Shown here: piece after piece, positions 1-11,854 of the stretch
Layout of the letters: each line of letters opens with the position of its first letter
How positions within the stretch are numbered: position 1 is the first letter of the stretch
From: Scedosporium boydii
Taxonomy: Eukaryota; Ascomycota; Sordariomycetes; Microascales; Microascaceae
Direction of reading: 5' to 3'
Assembly (NCBI GenBank): GCA_002221725.1
Contig: NJFT01000069.1
Span: 62,001-126,000, forward strand
Length of the DNA: 64,000 nt
Program-made: the position numbers and the translations under genes
The notes under the pieces: generated by a model
Seen by the model: only the letters and a program-made list of their open reading frames with translations
Database searches by the model: none
What the model was told of the DNA's origin: nothing

Positions 1-2865
1 AAGCCAGGGGATTGATAACTCTCGGGAAAAAATAAAGCCAAGAGGTAAGTAAGTGGCAGTGGTCCACTTGAGATTAGAATGAACAATGACCAGGAGGATG
101 TGGGGTTGACCTGGTGAGGGGAAGAGGAAAGAGGATCGGCGTGGAGCTTGGGCGATGGGCAAGGTTGAGAGGGCACCTTCCAAGGAAAAATTGCGAATCA
201 ATATTTGAGAAGGTCCAGGGCTGGAGCAGGCATGGATCCTTCCTTCCAATTGTCTACGATAACATTACATTCAACCTGATGCTTTGAAAGGAAGTCGACA
301 GACAGGATGCAACTTCTCTCTCTCCTTTTCTGAAGTCTGTACGGAAACCGCCACCGCCTCGAAGGCTCAATCGATGGTGACACTTTCCCCTGACACCAAA
401 ATTGCTAGTGCTGGAGGAAGGGGGTTCCCAAAAAAGGAGAGAAAAAAAAAGTTCGAGCTACTTGATACGAACTATCAACAGTACGAAGTACCCACGGAAT
501 ACGATACGCAGGGGTTAGACTACGAAGTCGCCTGCTACCGAGGACGCTGTGGCGTCTACAAGTCCCGCGGCGGGTTGAGCCCTGACCAGCATGAGAGAAC
601 ATACTCATTATCAAGTCAAGCCAGGTCTGGAACATGTTCTTCGGAGTATCACCCCGTACTTCGTACTCTCGTGACATGCATTTCCCGGATCTCTCCATCA
701 TAGTTTATATTACAAACTGACGTTGCAAGAAGCGGAAGAGGAAAATGATATCAATTACCGTTCTGGCAAGTAATGTAACCTCTTTCAACGGCGTACGAAG
801 TGACCTCGCAACAAGCAATACCGAACAACGATTGCCCGAATCCCGGTTAGCAGAGCCCTCTTAACGGTACAATTGTATCAGAAAGTGGCTTGTACCGGGT
901 ACGCCAACATTATCATCCATTAATTCCTCTTCATGGAAAGAAAGAAACGGTTGTCGGCGTCTACTTGTAGGGGCGGGCCACATCACAGTGACAACTCCTC
1001 AGTTAGAAAGTATGTGGACCCTGGGGGCAAGATGGTGAAACGAGAGGATAAGTTTACTTCGCAGTACTGGCAGGCAAGAATTCAAGCGAAAAATACTCTG
1101 GTTGCATCATCAAGCTCAGTCAAAATTTGGTCAGTGCCGCCTGCTGAACCAAGTGCCCACGCTAACAAGTTGTAGGAATTGCAATACCCCTATTTTTGTT
1201 CTGTGACGAGGACCCACCGAGGCCCCAGTCCGACACGCAATGGGCCGCCATGGTTGAAGTCTATAACAGTAGCGTGGCTGCGACTCAGGTATTGAGTTGT
1301 ACTGTACGGTCTTGCGACGCGACTGATAGGATGGCGTCGTCATTCGTCGTGATTTATTTCATTTGAAGCTCCATTGGAAGTTGACAACACAAAGCAAGGG
1401 CTTAGCCTCAAGAAAGGAATTCTAGGTCACGTTTCTTAACCTCGTCCCTGTCTCGGACCCCATTGCCAGGGGAAAAAGCCGGCTCTCTCAGATGTACTAT
1501 GCTCTACCCACAAATACGAGCTGCGAAAAAAATCCTTCCACGTTTAGGTGCTCTATCAGGCAATTGGCGGGCTGAGAACGTGTCCCAAGAAGGAAAAGTT
1601 CCAAATCTAGGGGAATTGACTTCCAAGGCTCGTAATAATACGAAGCAAGGTACACTTGTACTGTCTCGATTCGTCATGACTTCGTCGCACCGCGTAACTT
1701 TTGAATTGACAGTCTGGAGACCGTTAGCAGGCTTTTCTTGTCGATGAGCCCAGAGTGATTCGTACGCATACTTCGCTGTGAATCGGGCAGACGAAGGACA
1801 TTCTTATAAACTATAAAGGTAGCTTATGGAGATCAAGACACCCTGGCCAGGGAACCAGGGTGATGCTCTCTCCCCCTTCCCTCTGAGTTACACCGCCTGC
1901 CGTTTGCTTGGCTCGGACATGAGATCATCGTGGGCGACCCTACCTCCGGTTTTGGTAGATTACCGTCCGCGGAGGCTTATCGCCAAATTTGGGACAATAC
2001 GGGAATCGCTTATTACTCTTTCTGACTCCTGCTTCGAACTTGGGATGTCTTCTAGTGTGGTGAAGAAACAATTTTGAATCGTGTAATGATCGGGGAGGAT
2101 CAGTCAGAAGTAATAATAAGAGCTGGTTCTAGTTGATGAGATTGGCCAGCCAGGTACACTCACATCGACGTTTGCCTTGATGTGTATCAGCCTGGCTATT
2201 ATTGGATCTCCCTCGTCGTGCTAATACTGGTCCCCTGCCACGGAACGGAATCGGGCGCTTGACTCAAAAAGGAGATAATCTGTTCCGCAAAGGAATCAAC
2301 TGTTAATAGTGCAGTGGAAGTTCTCGACCATGCTGCGCCATTGGGCCTGCATTGATATGAGCACAAAGGGGGCGAAAAAAAGGAGGTGGTGCGTCGCAAC
2401 TTCTTTCCGCAACCGCAGCGCCTCATCCAATCCCCACCGTCCTTGACCCGCAGCCAAACTTGCTGGAACTCAAGGAAAATTGAACAGACTGAACAGGTCC
2501 AATAATACGTGAAACCTACGAATAGTGTACGAAGTACTTCGTAAGCCGTGCCAACTTCCAAGATTGATCCAGCCCTAGCCTGATCTTCGCTTCTCGACAA
2601 CCTTCCTAATCTTCCTCTTCACCTTGTGCAACTCGTAAATCAGCAACCTGGGCTTCCTCAATCACTGTCGTCCAACTCGACGGAGGGGAGTTTAGGATAT
2701 TTCCATTCTCGGGCGCGAAAGAACCTTAGCAACTCGGGTTATTTCAGCCCTTTCGGTCGCATCCATCTTTTTACCCGATCGATCCGCCATCGAACGAATT
2801 CGCGTTTTCCACGATCGGCCGACTTTTTTTTCCTTCTTTCTTTTCTTTTTAACTACCTTCACACG
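1..2865. other. Gene-free left flank with dispersed TACGAAGTA motifs
   Basis: No reading frame here resembles a known protein. All are short and lack consistent codon bias or splice-joined partners. The stretch holds four copies of the 9-mer TACGAAGTA or its reverse complement (482-490, 657-665, 2528-2536, 2535-2543). The last two overlap to form the perfect 16-bp palindrome TACGAAGTACTTCGTA at 2528-2543. The last 250 bases are pyrimidine-rich (around 2821-2850) and are probably the promoter and 5' leader of the transporter gene starting at 2866. Confidence 0.6.
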
Positions 2866-4241
2866 ATGGCGGAGGCATCTAGCAGTTCGGCGCCGAAGTC
2901 GCCTTCCATCTCCTCGTCGACGACGATGGAGGAGCATGAGAAACTCATGGAGATGTCCGAGCTCGACGACAATGGCAACCCCAAGAGGTCGACCGATCTT
3001 GAGTTTAATAAACGTGAGGAGGAGGAGAACCTTTTGCCCGGTGGTAACGAAAAGCCCGCGGAGCCGGCCAAGTCGAGCTTCCGAGCAGCGTTGACTTGGA
3101 TGGGAATTAATACGTTGGCGACCATTGGAATTGTACGTTTCCTTGCGATCATGACAATTTTGGCCTCGAGTGCGGTGCGATACTAACGGGCGACATTTTC
3201 CGAGTCTAGGTCTTCACCAACAAGGCGATCTTCTCGGATCCCCAGTTCAAGCTGTGCCAGCTCAGCTTCGCCTGCTTCCACTTTACCGTGACGTTCCTTA
3301 CGCTCTTCATGTTCTCGAGGCCCCCGTTCAACAAGTTCACCCCTCGCCGAGTTCCGTTCAAGACGATGCTCCCCCTCTGCATCACCATGTGCCTAAACGT
3401 TATCCTGCCGAACTTCTCGCTTGCCTTCTCGTCCGTCACCTTCTACCAGCTTGCGCGAATCCTGCTTACTCCCGTCGTCGCGCTCATGAACTTCATCCTC
3501 TACCGCGCCACCCTCCCCCGCAAGGCCATTCTTACTCTTATTCCCGTCTGTGTGGGTGTAGGTGTCGTCTCGTACTACGACTCTCTCCCCACCGACAACG
3601 CCAAGGTTAAGACCACCTCGCCCCTTGGCGTTCTCTTTGCCTTCAGCGGCGTGTTTGCCTCGTCCTTGTATACCGTTTGGATCGGCAGCTACCACCGAAA
3701 GCTGGAGATGAACAGCATGCAATTGCTCTTCAACCAGGCCCCCTGGAGTGCCTTCATGCTTCTTTACGTCATTCCCTTTGTCGATAGATTCCCCACCCTT
3801 GAGCACACCTCATTCACTAGGTGGCTCATGATTCTTCTTGTAAGTCCTCTTCCCCTCTGCAACCGTGCGTCGTCAGGTGTTACGTGGACCTGTGGAGTCT
3901 GAAAGATGTCGCTAACAACCCCCTGCACATAGTCTGGTCTCTTTGCGTCTCTGATCAACATTTCTCAATTCTTCATTATTGCCCAGACTGGTGCTGTATC
4001 GAGTACCGTTGTCGGCCATCTCAAGACTTGTACCATTGTCGCTCTGGGCTGGATTGTATCTGGTCGATCCGTCGGTGACAAATCCATCTTTGGTGTCATC
4101 ATGGCCATTGGCGGCATCACAATGTACGTCTGACCACTCTTTTCTTTTCTTGCTGCGCTTGCTAACTGAACTTCTTAACCTAGGTACTATATTGTCATGA
4201 CGAAGCACAACAGGGCCAAGGCTGGTCAGACCGTCAAATAA
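2866..4241 (+). CDS. TPT-family (SLC35E-like) nucleotide-sugar or phosphate-sugar transporter
   Basis: This is a multi-pass Golgi/ER-type transporter of the drug/metabolite transporter superfamily, triose-phosphate translocator branch. Exons are 2866-3132, 3210-3839, 3933-4123 and 4184-4241, giving about 381 residues. All three introns have GTANGT donors and CTAAC branch sites (TACTAAC at 3181, GCTAAC at 3911 and 4161). The N-terminus (about 80 residues) is hydrophilic, Ser- and Glu-rich and presumably cytosolic. From about residue 78 there are roughly nine to ten hydrophobic segments. Family-like stretches are the VFTNKAIF segment opening exon 2, SVTFYQLARILLTPVVAL, and VSSTVVGHLKTCTIV in exon 3. 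The C-terminal tail is lysine-rich (KHNRAKAGQTVK). ATG 2866 is the first in-frame start before the conserved region. The substrate cannot be told from sequence; GDP-mannose, UDP-sugars or phosphorylated sugars are possible for this branch. Confidence 0.88.
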
Positions 4242-5796
4242 GTTGACGACCAACAAATGACGTCGTCGTGTCCATTTTCTATGCCTTAATGGGTTGCCCT
4301 TTTTTTTTCACCCTGTTTTATTCTAAATTTTTTTTTACTTTTTCTTTTCTCCGAGGATACCCTCCGATCGACGAGCGGTTGTCTGGTATTAAAACTTTTT
4401 CACCAAATATTTCGATCTCGCCATCCATGGATTTCACTTTGAAGGGCGTTTCTGGAGTCCGCGTAGAGAGGGGATGGGCCATCGATTTCTGCCGGGGTCA
4501 TCTACCAAGAAAACTTGCCGACCGAATATGTTCCAGCTCATTCGATGCCGATGTTGAGCCTCGGGAATGCCGCATGACTACGGGCTGAAAAAGGGGGTGG
4601 TAGGGGATGTTGCTGATCTTGGGGTGGTTTGTTTTAGAGGAAAGAGATAATGAAGTTGGCATGGTGGGAACACGTTTGCTTCTTTCCTACGCTAGACGTG
4701 TGTAATGTACTACCTCATTTAAATGAAAAGAAATGTCTTGAAAAGCGTGTCGGATGGTCGAGGAAGGTGTATCGGGTCGCGTATGTCGTGAATCGGATAA
4801 CCATATCCAATCCCGTCAGGTTTATATCAAAATCTTGGTCTGGATTCTCAACGTCTCATGGAAGCTCAAGTGGTCGAGCGGTGACGCACTGCTTACAAAC
4901 TGCTTCCGCAAGGCGCCGGCGTGGAACCTGGTCTGGTCAAACCATGAGACGCGGAGGAAATGGGAAACAGGGGTTGGGAAAGGGAAATTCGGGAATTGGG
5001 GAGGGAGAAGTGGGAATTCTTTTTTTTTTTTTTTTTTGCTAATTTATTCTACGAGGAATTTTCTCTTCTCTCTTTCTCTCTTTCTCTCTTTCTCTTTACG
5101 AGAGAATCTCACTTTAAGGTCGTGATCCGTTTCGAGGTCCTCAGAGGAGTTGAGGCGACGGGCGAAGCTTGGAGGGGTTGTTCGTTCGAAACGAGGGGTT
5201 GACTTTTTCACGTTTATCTTTTGTTCCCTCTTCTCTGTCAGGCGAGTTTCTACTTGGCATCATCGATCGACCCACCCTCTCATAGGTAGGTTTACTTTCC
5301 CTCTGAGGGATTTAGATGCTGAGCTGAGAGGTAGACTCCATCAGGCTAGAATGCTCTTGGTATTGTCTCTCCCAATTTCAGGGTTTGCTAATTGTGATCA
5401 TCTTGGTTAAGATCCATGCTGGACGATAAGCGTCTTTAGGGCCACTGTGGCTTACTTTTCTTTTTAGGGGGTGAACTATTCCCTTCGCTTCCAAAGAGAT
5501 CCATGTTTTTGAGACAGGATGTCTCACACTGATGGACTTGATCAGCTTCCCGACGACGGGGAAATGAACTTGATGGCAGCTTGTCTCGTGGCCCACTGCC
5601 GGTTGCTGACGGCTACGACACACAGGTTCAGACATGCCAGCATTAGGCTTAACAGGGGAAGACTACGAGCGATAGAACCACTTTCCAAGAGACTCTCGGA
5701 TTCACCAGGGCGGAATATGACTTGGTATTGCCGCAGGTAGAAGCAATTAAGCAGACGAAAGGGCAAAAAAGCAACAAACGCCATACCCCATCCACC
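4242..5796. other. Convergent spacer with poly-T and TC-rich tracts
   Basis: This spacer lies between the 3' ends of the transporter and the Rpf1 gene, so it should hold both 3' UTRs. I see no gene. Simple sequence includes an uninterrupted T run near 5019-5037 and a (CTCTTT)n-like tract at about 5062-5095. Confidence 0.6.
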
Positions 5797-7077
5797 TTAC
5801 AGGTTAAACCGTTTCCGATCCTTTTCCATTTTCGCCTTCCACGCCCACTGCACAGCATCCTCTCCCTCACTACCCGCCCAACCAACCCCCTTATCCACCC
5901 TCCTAAGCTTCATGGCGAAGCGAGGGCCCAGTTCCTGCAAGCCAACGCGGATGCCCTCAACGCCGGCCATGGGCTTACCGTCCTCGTCAGCGATAGATTT
6001 CTCTGAATTCTTAAACACGTAGCGGTGGCGGCGCACGAAGATGAAGTCGCGCTGGTTATGGAAGCACACGACCTGCCGGCCCTCGAACTCGGGCTTCATG
6101 GGGAAGAGCGAAGTAAGCACGCGAGCGGTGAGGATACCGAGAGGAGTGCTAAAGCCGTTAAGGAGGAGCTCGGGCCAGTGTTCGGTGGGGTTTCCGTGCC
6201 CGGGGAGTTTTTTCCCCGGCATCCACGAACCGGGCGTGATGGTGAAGGTGAGGGTGGGGCCCGCAGGGAGGTGGACAATGGAGAGGCCCGAGGGGACCTT
6301 CTGGTCCTCGTGGAGGAGGATGACGGAGGTGTATTCGCGGTTGGCGGCGAATTTGGCGATTTCGCGGAGCGAGTATTTGTGGCCGTAGCGGTGCGAGCTG
6401 CGGGGGACGTAGTTGCTGTTGGGGAAGAGCGTGCAGAGGAGCTGGGCTTCTTCGTGGAGCGTGCTACGGAGGCCCGTGGTGACTAGGATCTTGGGCTCGA
6501 GGGGGACAGTGTCGGTGAAGAGGGTGGGGAACTTGGTGACGAGGGAGGTAGGGGCGAGGTCTATCGCCGCCGTGCTGGTCGTGGATGGCGCTATGGACGG
6601 CGCGACGCTGCTGTCCCGTTGCCGTTGTTTCTGGCGTTTCTTCTCTACGGCTTTCCGTCGCTCGGCTTCCTCTTCGCTGTCATCCTCGAGCATGCTATCG
6701 TATCCCTCCTCATCGGCCTGGTCGGCTTCTTCCCCGTCAAGGTCGTCTAGGCCTTCGTCCATGGCGTCCATCTCGGCCGCCTGCTGGGCCGCAAGCCGTT
6801 TCCTCTGTAGCGCCTCCATGTTGACCTGCACGCCGAGGCTGTCATCGTCGACGTCGTCCCATACTCGTTTCTTGTCGATGGTGAGAGGCTTGTTCTTTTC
6901 TAACCTCTCGCGGCGGAGCTCGGGGTCTTCTTTTTCTTCTTTTCGTCTCCGCATGCGCTCATCTCGGCGTTCTTTTGATCTTCGTTTCTTTTGTTCGATG
7001 AATAGGTCTTGGCGCTTGAGCTTGTTGCCGGTTTTGAGGGAGAGGGAGGCGTTGGATGACCTCTTGCCGGGCGCCAT
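5797..7077 (-). CDS. RPF1: Ribosome production factor 1 (Brix-domain protein Rpf1)
   Basis: This nucleolar assembly factor is needed for 60S subunit maturation (27S pre-rRNA processing). The gene is an intronless frame of 426 residues. Residues 1-160 are very basic and acidic in alternating blocks: KKRRSKERRDERMRRRKEEKE near 30-50, then a Glu/Asp-rich stretch around 105-140, as in yeast Rpf1. The Brix domain runs from about 197 (PKILVTTGLRSTLHEEAQ) to about 390. It includes the LPAGPTLTFTITPGSW segment, GHGNPTEHWPELLLNGFST, and FHNQRDFIFVRRHRYVF near the end. The C-terminal tail is again basic (KMEKDRKRFNL). The ATG at 7077 precedes a lysine-rich start typical of the family. The gene is divergent from glycyl-tRNA synthetase, 762 bp away, so two growth-related translation genes may share a promoter region (inference). 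Confidence 0.95.
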   Translation of the reverse strand: MAPGKRSSNASLSLKTGNKLKRQDLFIEQKKRRSKERRDERMRRRKEEKEDPELRRERLEKNKPLTIDKKRVWDDVDDDSLGVQVNMEALQRKRLAAQQAAEMDAMDEGLDDLDGEEADQADEEGYDSMLEDDSEEEAERRKAVEKKRQKQRQRDSSVAPSIAPSTTSTAAIDLAPTSLVTKFPTLFTDTVPLEPKILVTTGLRSTLHEEAQLLCTLFPNSNYVPRSSHRYGHKYSLREIAKFAANREYTSVILLHEDQKVPSGLSIVHLPAGPTLTFTITPGSWMPGKKLPGHGNPTEHWPELLLNGFSTPLGILTARVLTSLFPMKPEFEGRQVVCFHNQRDFIFVRRHRYVFKNSEKSIADEDGKPMAGVEGIRVGLQELGPRFAMKLRRVDKGVGWAGSEGEDAVQWAWKAKMEKDRKRFNL

Positions 7078-7839
7078 TGTGACGGCTTGGGGAGGCTCGC
7101 TCTTCTGTGTTCCCGGAATCTAGATAGCTTCGATAATCTCGATCGGGTATCCTTAACGAACTTCGATTATCCAAGGAGAAATCGTCAGTAAATGTGGGAT
7201 AATTTCCCGGCAGGAAACAATTGGCTGAAAGATGGAGAAAAGGAAACAGCAACACCGAGGTGCTCGATGCTGGGCAGAATCATGGAAAATTTAGGCGGTG
7301 GCAGAAAAATTATTCCTGGTGATAACGGAAAAAATTCAGCTCTCAATCCAATTGTCCCTCCCACCACAAGCACAACAAGTCTTCCTTCCCTTTGGCGGGG
7401 TTAATTCTGTCCTCAGCCCACCCCACCCGTCGCAGTAGCGTCTCCTCAGATATCAGGCTTGTCAGGGACCCCTACGAGATCTGGTGCCTCTTGTCAGCTT
7501 CTCGCTGGCTGTCGCTGCCCCTGACTCTCCCCAAAGAGTCACTACGGCAACCCCGCTCCGCCCTAGGTTCACGCCACTTTTTTCCCAATTTTGAACCTGA
7601 ATCAATCTATCTTTTTGGCTCAAACTGGATTTGATAATTGATATGAAAATCGGCCACGACACAGATTATTTGCCAATTCGCCTCGTAAGAGTCATCGCAC
7701 ACACCAAAGCACCTCTGCCCAAATCTGCTTGCCGCATTCTCTAGCCCCAAAAGCCCACCCTTTTCCCCCGCGGCTTTTGCCCCATTCTTTCTTTTCTCTT
7801 TTCCTCCTTTCCCCTCTTTACCCAAAAAAGCGAGAGTTG
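7078..7839. promoter_or_regulatory. Divergent promoter region, RPF1 / GRS1
   Basis: The 762-bp spacer lies between the start codons of two divergent translation/ribosome-biogenesis genes. The GRS1-proximal side (about 7740-7830) is strongly pyrimidine-rich on the + strand, as in many fungal leaders. No convincing TATA box is seen. Shared regulation is an inference from the arrangement. Confidence 0.45.
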
Positions 7840-10161
7840 ATGCAGTCTATTCGTCGCCTCTCAACTCAAACATTCTTTTCTTCTTCTTCTTTGCCTCGTT
7901 CTTCTTCGTCTTGCTGCAGGGACAGCATCCGGCTTGCCAGGCTTCAACACCTCCGACCCCGCTACTTCAACACCGCGACCAACCCGACCTACGCCGCCCA
8001 ATTCAAAGCGCGAACCAAGATCCAAGGCAAAATGGCTTCGACGGCGACCACCCTCAAGGGCCAGCCCCTCGACCGTGCTCTCCTCGACTCGACGCTCCGC
8101 CGTCGTCTGTTCTACACCCCCGCCTTCGAGATCTACAATGGCGTGGCCGGTCTCTTCGACTACGGCCCGCCCGGCTGCGCTCTGCAGGCCAACATCATTG
8201 ATATCTGGCGCAAGCACTTCGTCATCGAGGAGGACATGCTCGAGGTCGACTGCACGGTGCTGACGCCCGACGAGGTCCTCAAGACGAGTGGACACGTGGA
8301 GAAGTTTGCCGATTGGATGTGCAAGGATCCTAAGAACGGCGAGATTATGCGCGCCGACCACTTCGTCGAGGATATCCTCGAGGCGAGGCTAGCTGGTGAC
8401 AAGCAGGCTCGTGGCCAAAAGGTCGAGGAGGACGAGGCTGCTGCCGCTGAAAATGGTGATAAGAAGAAAAAGAAGAAGTCCAAGGCCAAGGCCGAGGCTG
8501 TCAAGCTCGACGATGCCGTCGTCCAGGAGTACGAGGAGATTCTCGCTCAGATCGACAACTACCACGGCGACCAGCTTGGTGAGCTCATCCAGAAGCACGA
8601 CCTCAGGAACCCCACCACCGGCGAGCTCCCCTCGCACCCGGTCCCCTTCAACCTCATGTTCCAGACCGCCATCGGTCCCAGTGGCCACCTCCAGGGCTAC
8701 ATGCGTCCAGAGACAGCCCAGGGCCAGTTCCTCAACTTTGCCAAGCTCCTCGAGTTTAACCAGAATGGCATGCCCTTCGCGTCGGCGTCCATCGGCCGCT
8801 CGTACCGAAACGAAATCTCGCCCAGGGCCGGTCTCCTCCGAGTGCGTGAGTTCCTCATGGCTGAGATCGAGCACTTCGTCGACCCCGAGGGCGGCAAGAA
8901 GCATGACCGCTTCCATGAGATTGAGCACATTGAACTTGTGCTTCTCGACCGACACGTGCAACTCAGCGGCAAGACGGATCTCAAGAAGATGTCCATTGGC
9001 GAGGCCGTCAAGAACCAGGTCATCGATAACGAGACGCTCGGTTACTTCCTTGCGCGTATCTACCTCTTCATGCAGAGGATCGGCGTGGACGAGTCCAAGA
9101 TGCGGTTCCGTCAGCACATGGCTAACGAGATGGCCCATTACGCCGCCGACTGCTGGGACTGCGAACTCCTCACCTCGGCCGGCTGGATCGAGTGTGTTGG
9201 CTGCGCCGACCGAAGCGCGTACGATCTGACGGTCCACGCGAAGAAGACTGGTGCCGCTCTCCATGTGCGCGAGCGTCTGGATGAGCCCAAGGTCATCGAG
9301 GAGTACGAGGTCGACATCGACAAGAAGCTGTTCGGCCCCCGGTTCAAGAAGGATGCCAAGGCCGTGCAGGCGGCCCTCGAGGACACGAATCAGCAGGAGC
9401 GCGAGTGCTACGGAAAGACGTTAGCCGAGGCCGGCAAGTTTACTATCAAGGTCCCCGGCGTTGGTGACGGCAAGGTCGAGATTACCAAGGACCTCGTCAA
9501 GATTGAGCGCAGGAAGCGCACGGTCAACATTAGGGAATACACTCCCAACGTCGTCGAGCCGTCTTTCGGTATCGGTCGCATCCTCTACTCGCTCATTGAG
9601 CACTGCTACTGGACTCGCGCTAGCGAGGGAGGTGACGAAGCTCGAAGCGTAAGTGAAGCCCAGGCCCTCCTGGCACGCATGCCCTACGGATGATTCCCCC
9701 TTCCCGTACCAAACGGTAATGTATGAATGAACCAAAAAAAAGCTAACCTCTTCCTCTCTTCTCAGGTCCTCTCTTTTCCCCCAACCGTAGCTCCCACCAA
9801 GGTCCTTCTCGTCCCCCTCTCCACCAACCCGGCCTTCAAGCCCTTCGTCACGACCATCTCCAAGAAGCTCCGCCAGCTCGGCATCTCGAGTAAGGTGGAC
9901 GCGTCCTCGGCGACGATCGGCAAGCGGTACAGCCGCAACGACGAGCTCGGCACCCCTCTCGGCGTGACGATCGATTTCCAGACGGTCAAGGACGGCTCGC
10001 TGACGCTGCGCGACCGCGACTCGATGGTGCAGGTGCGCGCCGAGGAGGACAAGATCCTCGACGCCATCAAGGCTATTGTTGATGGTACGAAGACATGGGA
10101 GGATGTGCAGAAGGAGTTGCCTAGGTTTGTTGGGCAGGAGTTGGAGGTTGAGGTTCGATAG
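7840..10161 (+). CDS. GRS1: Glycyl-tRNA synthetase, class II (mitochondrial and cytosolic forms)
   Basis: This enzyme charges tRNA-Gly with glycine using ATP. Exons are 7840-9648 and 9766-10161 (intron donor GTAAGT, branch GCTAAC near 9742, acceptor CTCAG). The product has 734 residues from ATG 7840, or 670 from the in-frame ATG at 8032. The extra 64 residues are Ser/Arg-rich with almost no acidic residues (MQSIRRLSTQTFFSSSSLPR), typical of a mitochondrial presequence. The second ATG begins MASTATTLK in a better initiation context (A at -3, G at +4) than the first (T at -3, C at +4). Class II signatures are GYMRPETAQGQF near residue 288 and RNEISPRAGLLRVREF near 325. A lysine-rich insertion (DKKKKKKSK) sits near residue 207 in the insertion between the first two catalytic blocks. 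Exon 2 is the C-terminal anticodon-binding domain (PTVAPTKVLLVPLS to the end). Confidence 0.96.
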
Positions 10162-11253
10162 ATGGACGGGGATGTAATGTAGATGATGATAACTATGGGA
10201 GAGGAATGTCTGTTTCGATAGAGGTGGAATGGGACGCATTGCGTGGGAATTTTAGCTTTTGATGGTTCCGGGCCGCATTGCCTGGTTCGTTCCGTTGTGG
10301 AGAAGGTACTATTGCATACGTCAAGCGCACCTATAGACCAAACGGGCCCATGGCACCAGCTCGACGCATCCCTAGGAATTTAGACTCCGACAAGTACGAA
10401 GTAGGAGTGACTACATGGTTTCTTGACATGCATTGGTCGTCTCACCTTGGGAAACTGTTTAGAAAACAATATTGCAACCTAGGATGTCTGGTACCGAGTC
10501 CGTGGGTACGTCCCATTCCATAGACATAGACCCCCGCGAATTATTACAAATCGAGGGTTTGGTCCTGTGAAACCTTGTTATCCACAGCTTGTGTGAAGCT
10601 TCCACAGGTCCCGAAAGCTTCGCCAGCCAAGACAAACTCTCCGAGGTCCCCCTTGGTTCCCAATCTACACTAACTCCCGATCACGGAAGAAAGCCTCGGT
10701 TTACATCATAAACCAGCAAGACAAGATAAGAAAAAAGAAAACAGAATTGACTTTCACGAAAACGAGGCTAGACATTCTGACGTGATCTGTAATGGATGTG
10801 AGAAGATGTCTCAAGAATTGTAATAAAACGACGATCTCTGAGGGGTCGAAGGAGGCGTGTGGAGGGCGGGCGGCGCTCGGATGGCTGGATTGGGGATAGT
10901 ATCGAGGTCGTGGTGATGATGCCATCGCGGGGTGGGCTATTCTCCGTCCAACCAGGGAGCTTCCTAGGAGCTTGGAAGCTGGGAAATCCGGAAATGCTGG
11001 TGGTTACCGGAGGAGATGGAGGTTTGGAGATTGGTTGCTGCGGGTTTAAGTGTGGGGGAGGGAAGAGTTGAAGCTCTTGGGAGATAACAGTGGCGTGGGA
11101 GAGAAGGAGTTGGTTAAATATTGGTTCAGTCCGCTCGACTCGCTCGAGCTTTGATTCTCTGGTAGCCGTTGATCTCTTGTTTGACTATTACTTTTCTTCT
11201 ATATAGACAGAAACTACAAGCTATTGCTACCTACTCAGTGAATAACACTCAAC
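10162..11253. other. Spacer between GRS1 and carbonic anhydrase
   Basis: No gene is recognised. There is one TACGAAGTA motif at 10395-10403. The end of the stretch is the carbonic anhydrase promoter, with a TATATAG box at 11200-11206. Confidence 0.55.
11200..11206 (+). promoter_or_regulatory. Likely TATA box of the carbonic anhydrase gene
   Basis: TATATAG lies 47 bp upstream of ATG 11254, in a T/C-rich setting (CTTTTCTTC just before it). The distance fits a gene with a very short leader. The assignment rests on sequence and position only. Confidence 0.35.
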
Positions 11254-11854
11254 ATGAGCTCCGAAAACGACTCTGCCGTCCTCAAGCACCTTGTCGAGGC
11301 TAACACGGCCTACGGCGACTCCTTCACCCACGGGGATCTTGCCCTCCCCCCGTCGAAGAAATACCTCGTCGGTAAGAATACTCTCTCCAATACCCCACCG
11401 TCCTCCTCAAAGCATCCTTCCCGGTGTTGCTAACCTTTCACTCATCCAAAAAGTAACCTGCATGGACGCCCGCCTCGACCCAGCCGCCTCCCTCGGCATC
11501 TCCCCCGGCGACGCCCACGTCATCCGCAACGCCGGTGGCAGCGCGCACGACGCCCTCCGTAGCGTCATCATCTCGCAGCAACTCCTGGGCACGCGCGAGA
11601 TCATCGTCATCAAGCACACGGACTGCGGCATGCTGACATTTACGAGCGAATTCGCGCACGGGCTCGTGGAGAAGAACATTGGCGAGGAGGCCAAGACGGA
11701 TATTAGGGGGTTGGATTTCTTGACTTTCCCGGATGTGGAGGCGGAGGTGAGGAGGGATGTTGCGTGGTTGAGGGGGAAGAAGGCGGTTTTGGATGTTCCT
11801 GTGAGTGGGTGGGTTTATGATGTTAAGACGGGGAGAGTGAAGAGGATAGTTTGA
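11254..11854 (+). CDS. Beta-class carbonic anhydrase (short fungal type)
   Basis: This zinc enzyme interconverts CO2 and bicarbonate and feeds bicarbonate-dependent metabolism and CO2 sensing. Exons are 11254-11371 and 11454-11854, with an 82-nt intron that has a TGCTAAC branch near 11428. The product has 172 residues, much shorter than the 220-280 of plant or yeast Nce103-type enzymes but usual for the small fungal subclass. The zinc/active-site set is complete: Cys42, Asp44 and Arg46 in TCMDARLDP, and His94 and Cys97 in KHTDCGM. The IRNAGG segment (residues 63-68) is also as in the family. There is no signal or targeting peptide, so it is probably cytosolic. It ends DVKTGRVKRIV. Confidence 0.93.

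Noticed and set aside
4868..4925. tRNA-like start (TGGTCGAGCGGT) near 4870
   Set aside because: No matching acceptor stem, T-loop (TTCGA) or plausible anticodon arm follows. No other tRNA candidate held up in the window.
8389..9264. 291-codon minus-strand open frame inside glycyl-tRNA synthetase
   Set aside because: It is the antisense shadow of a strongly codon-biased gene. Its translation has no family features.
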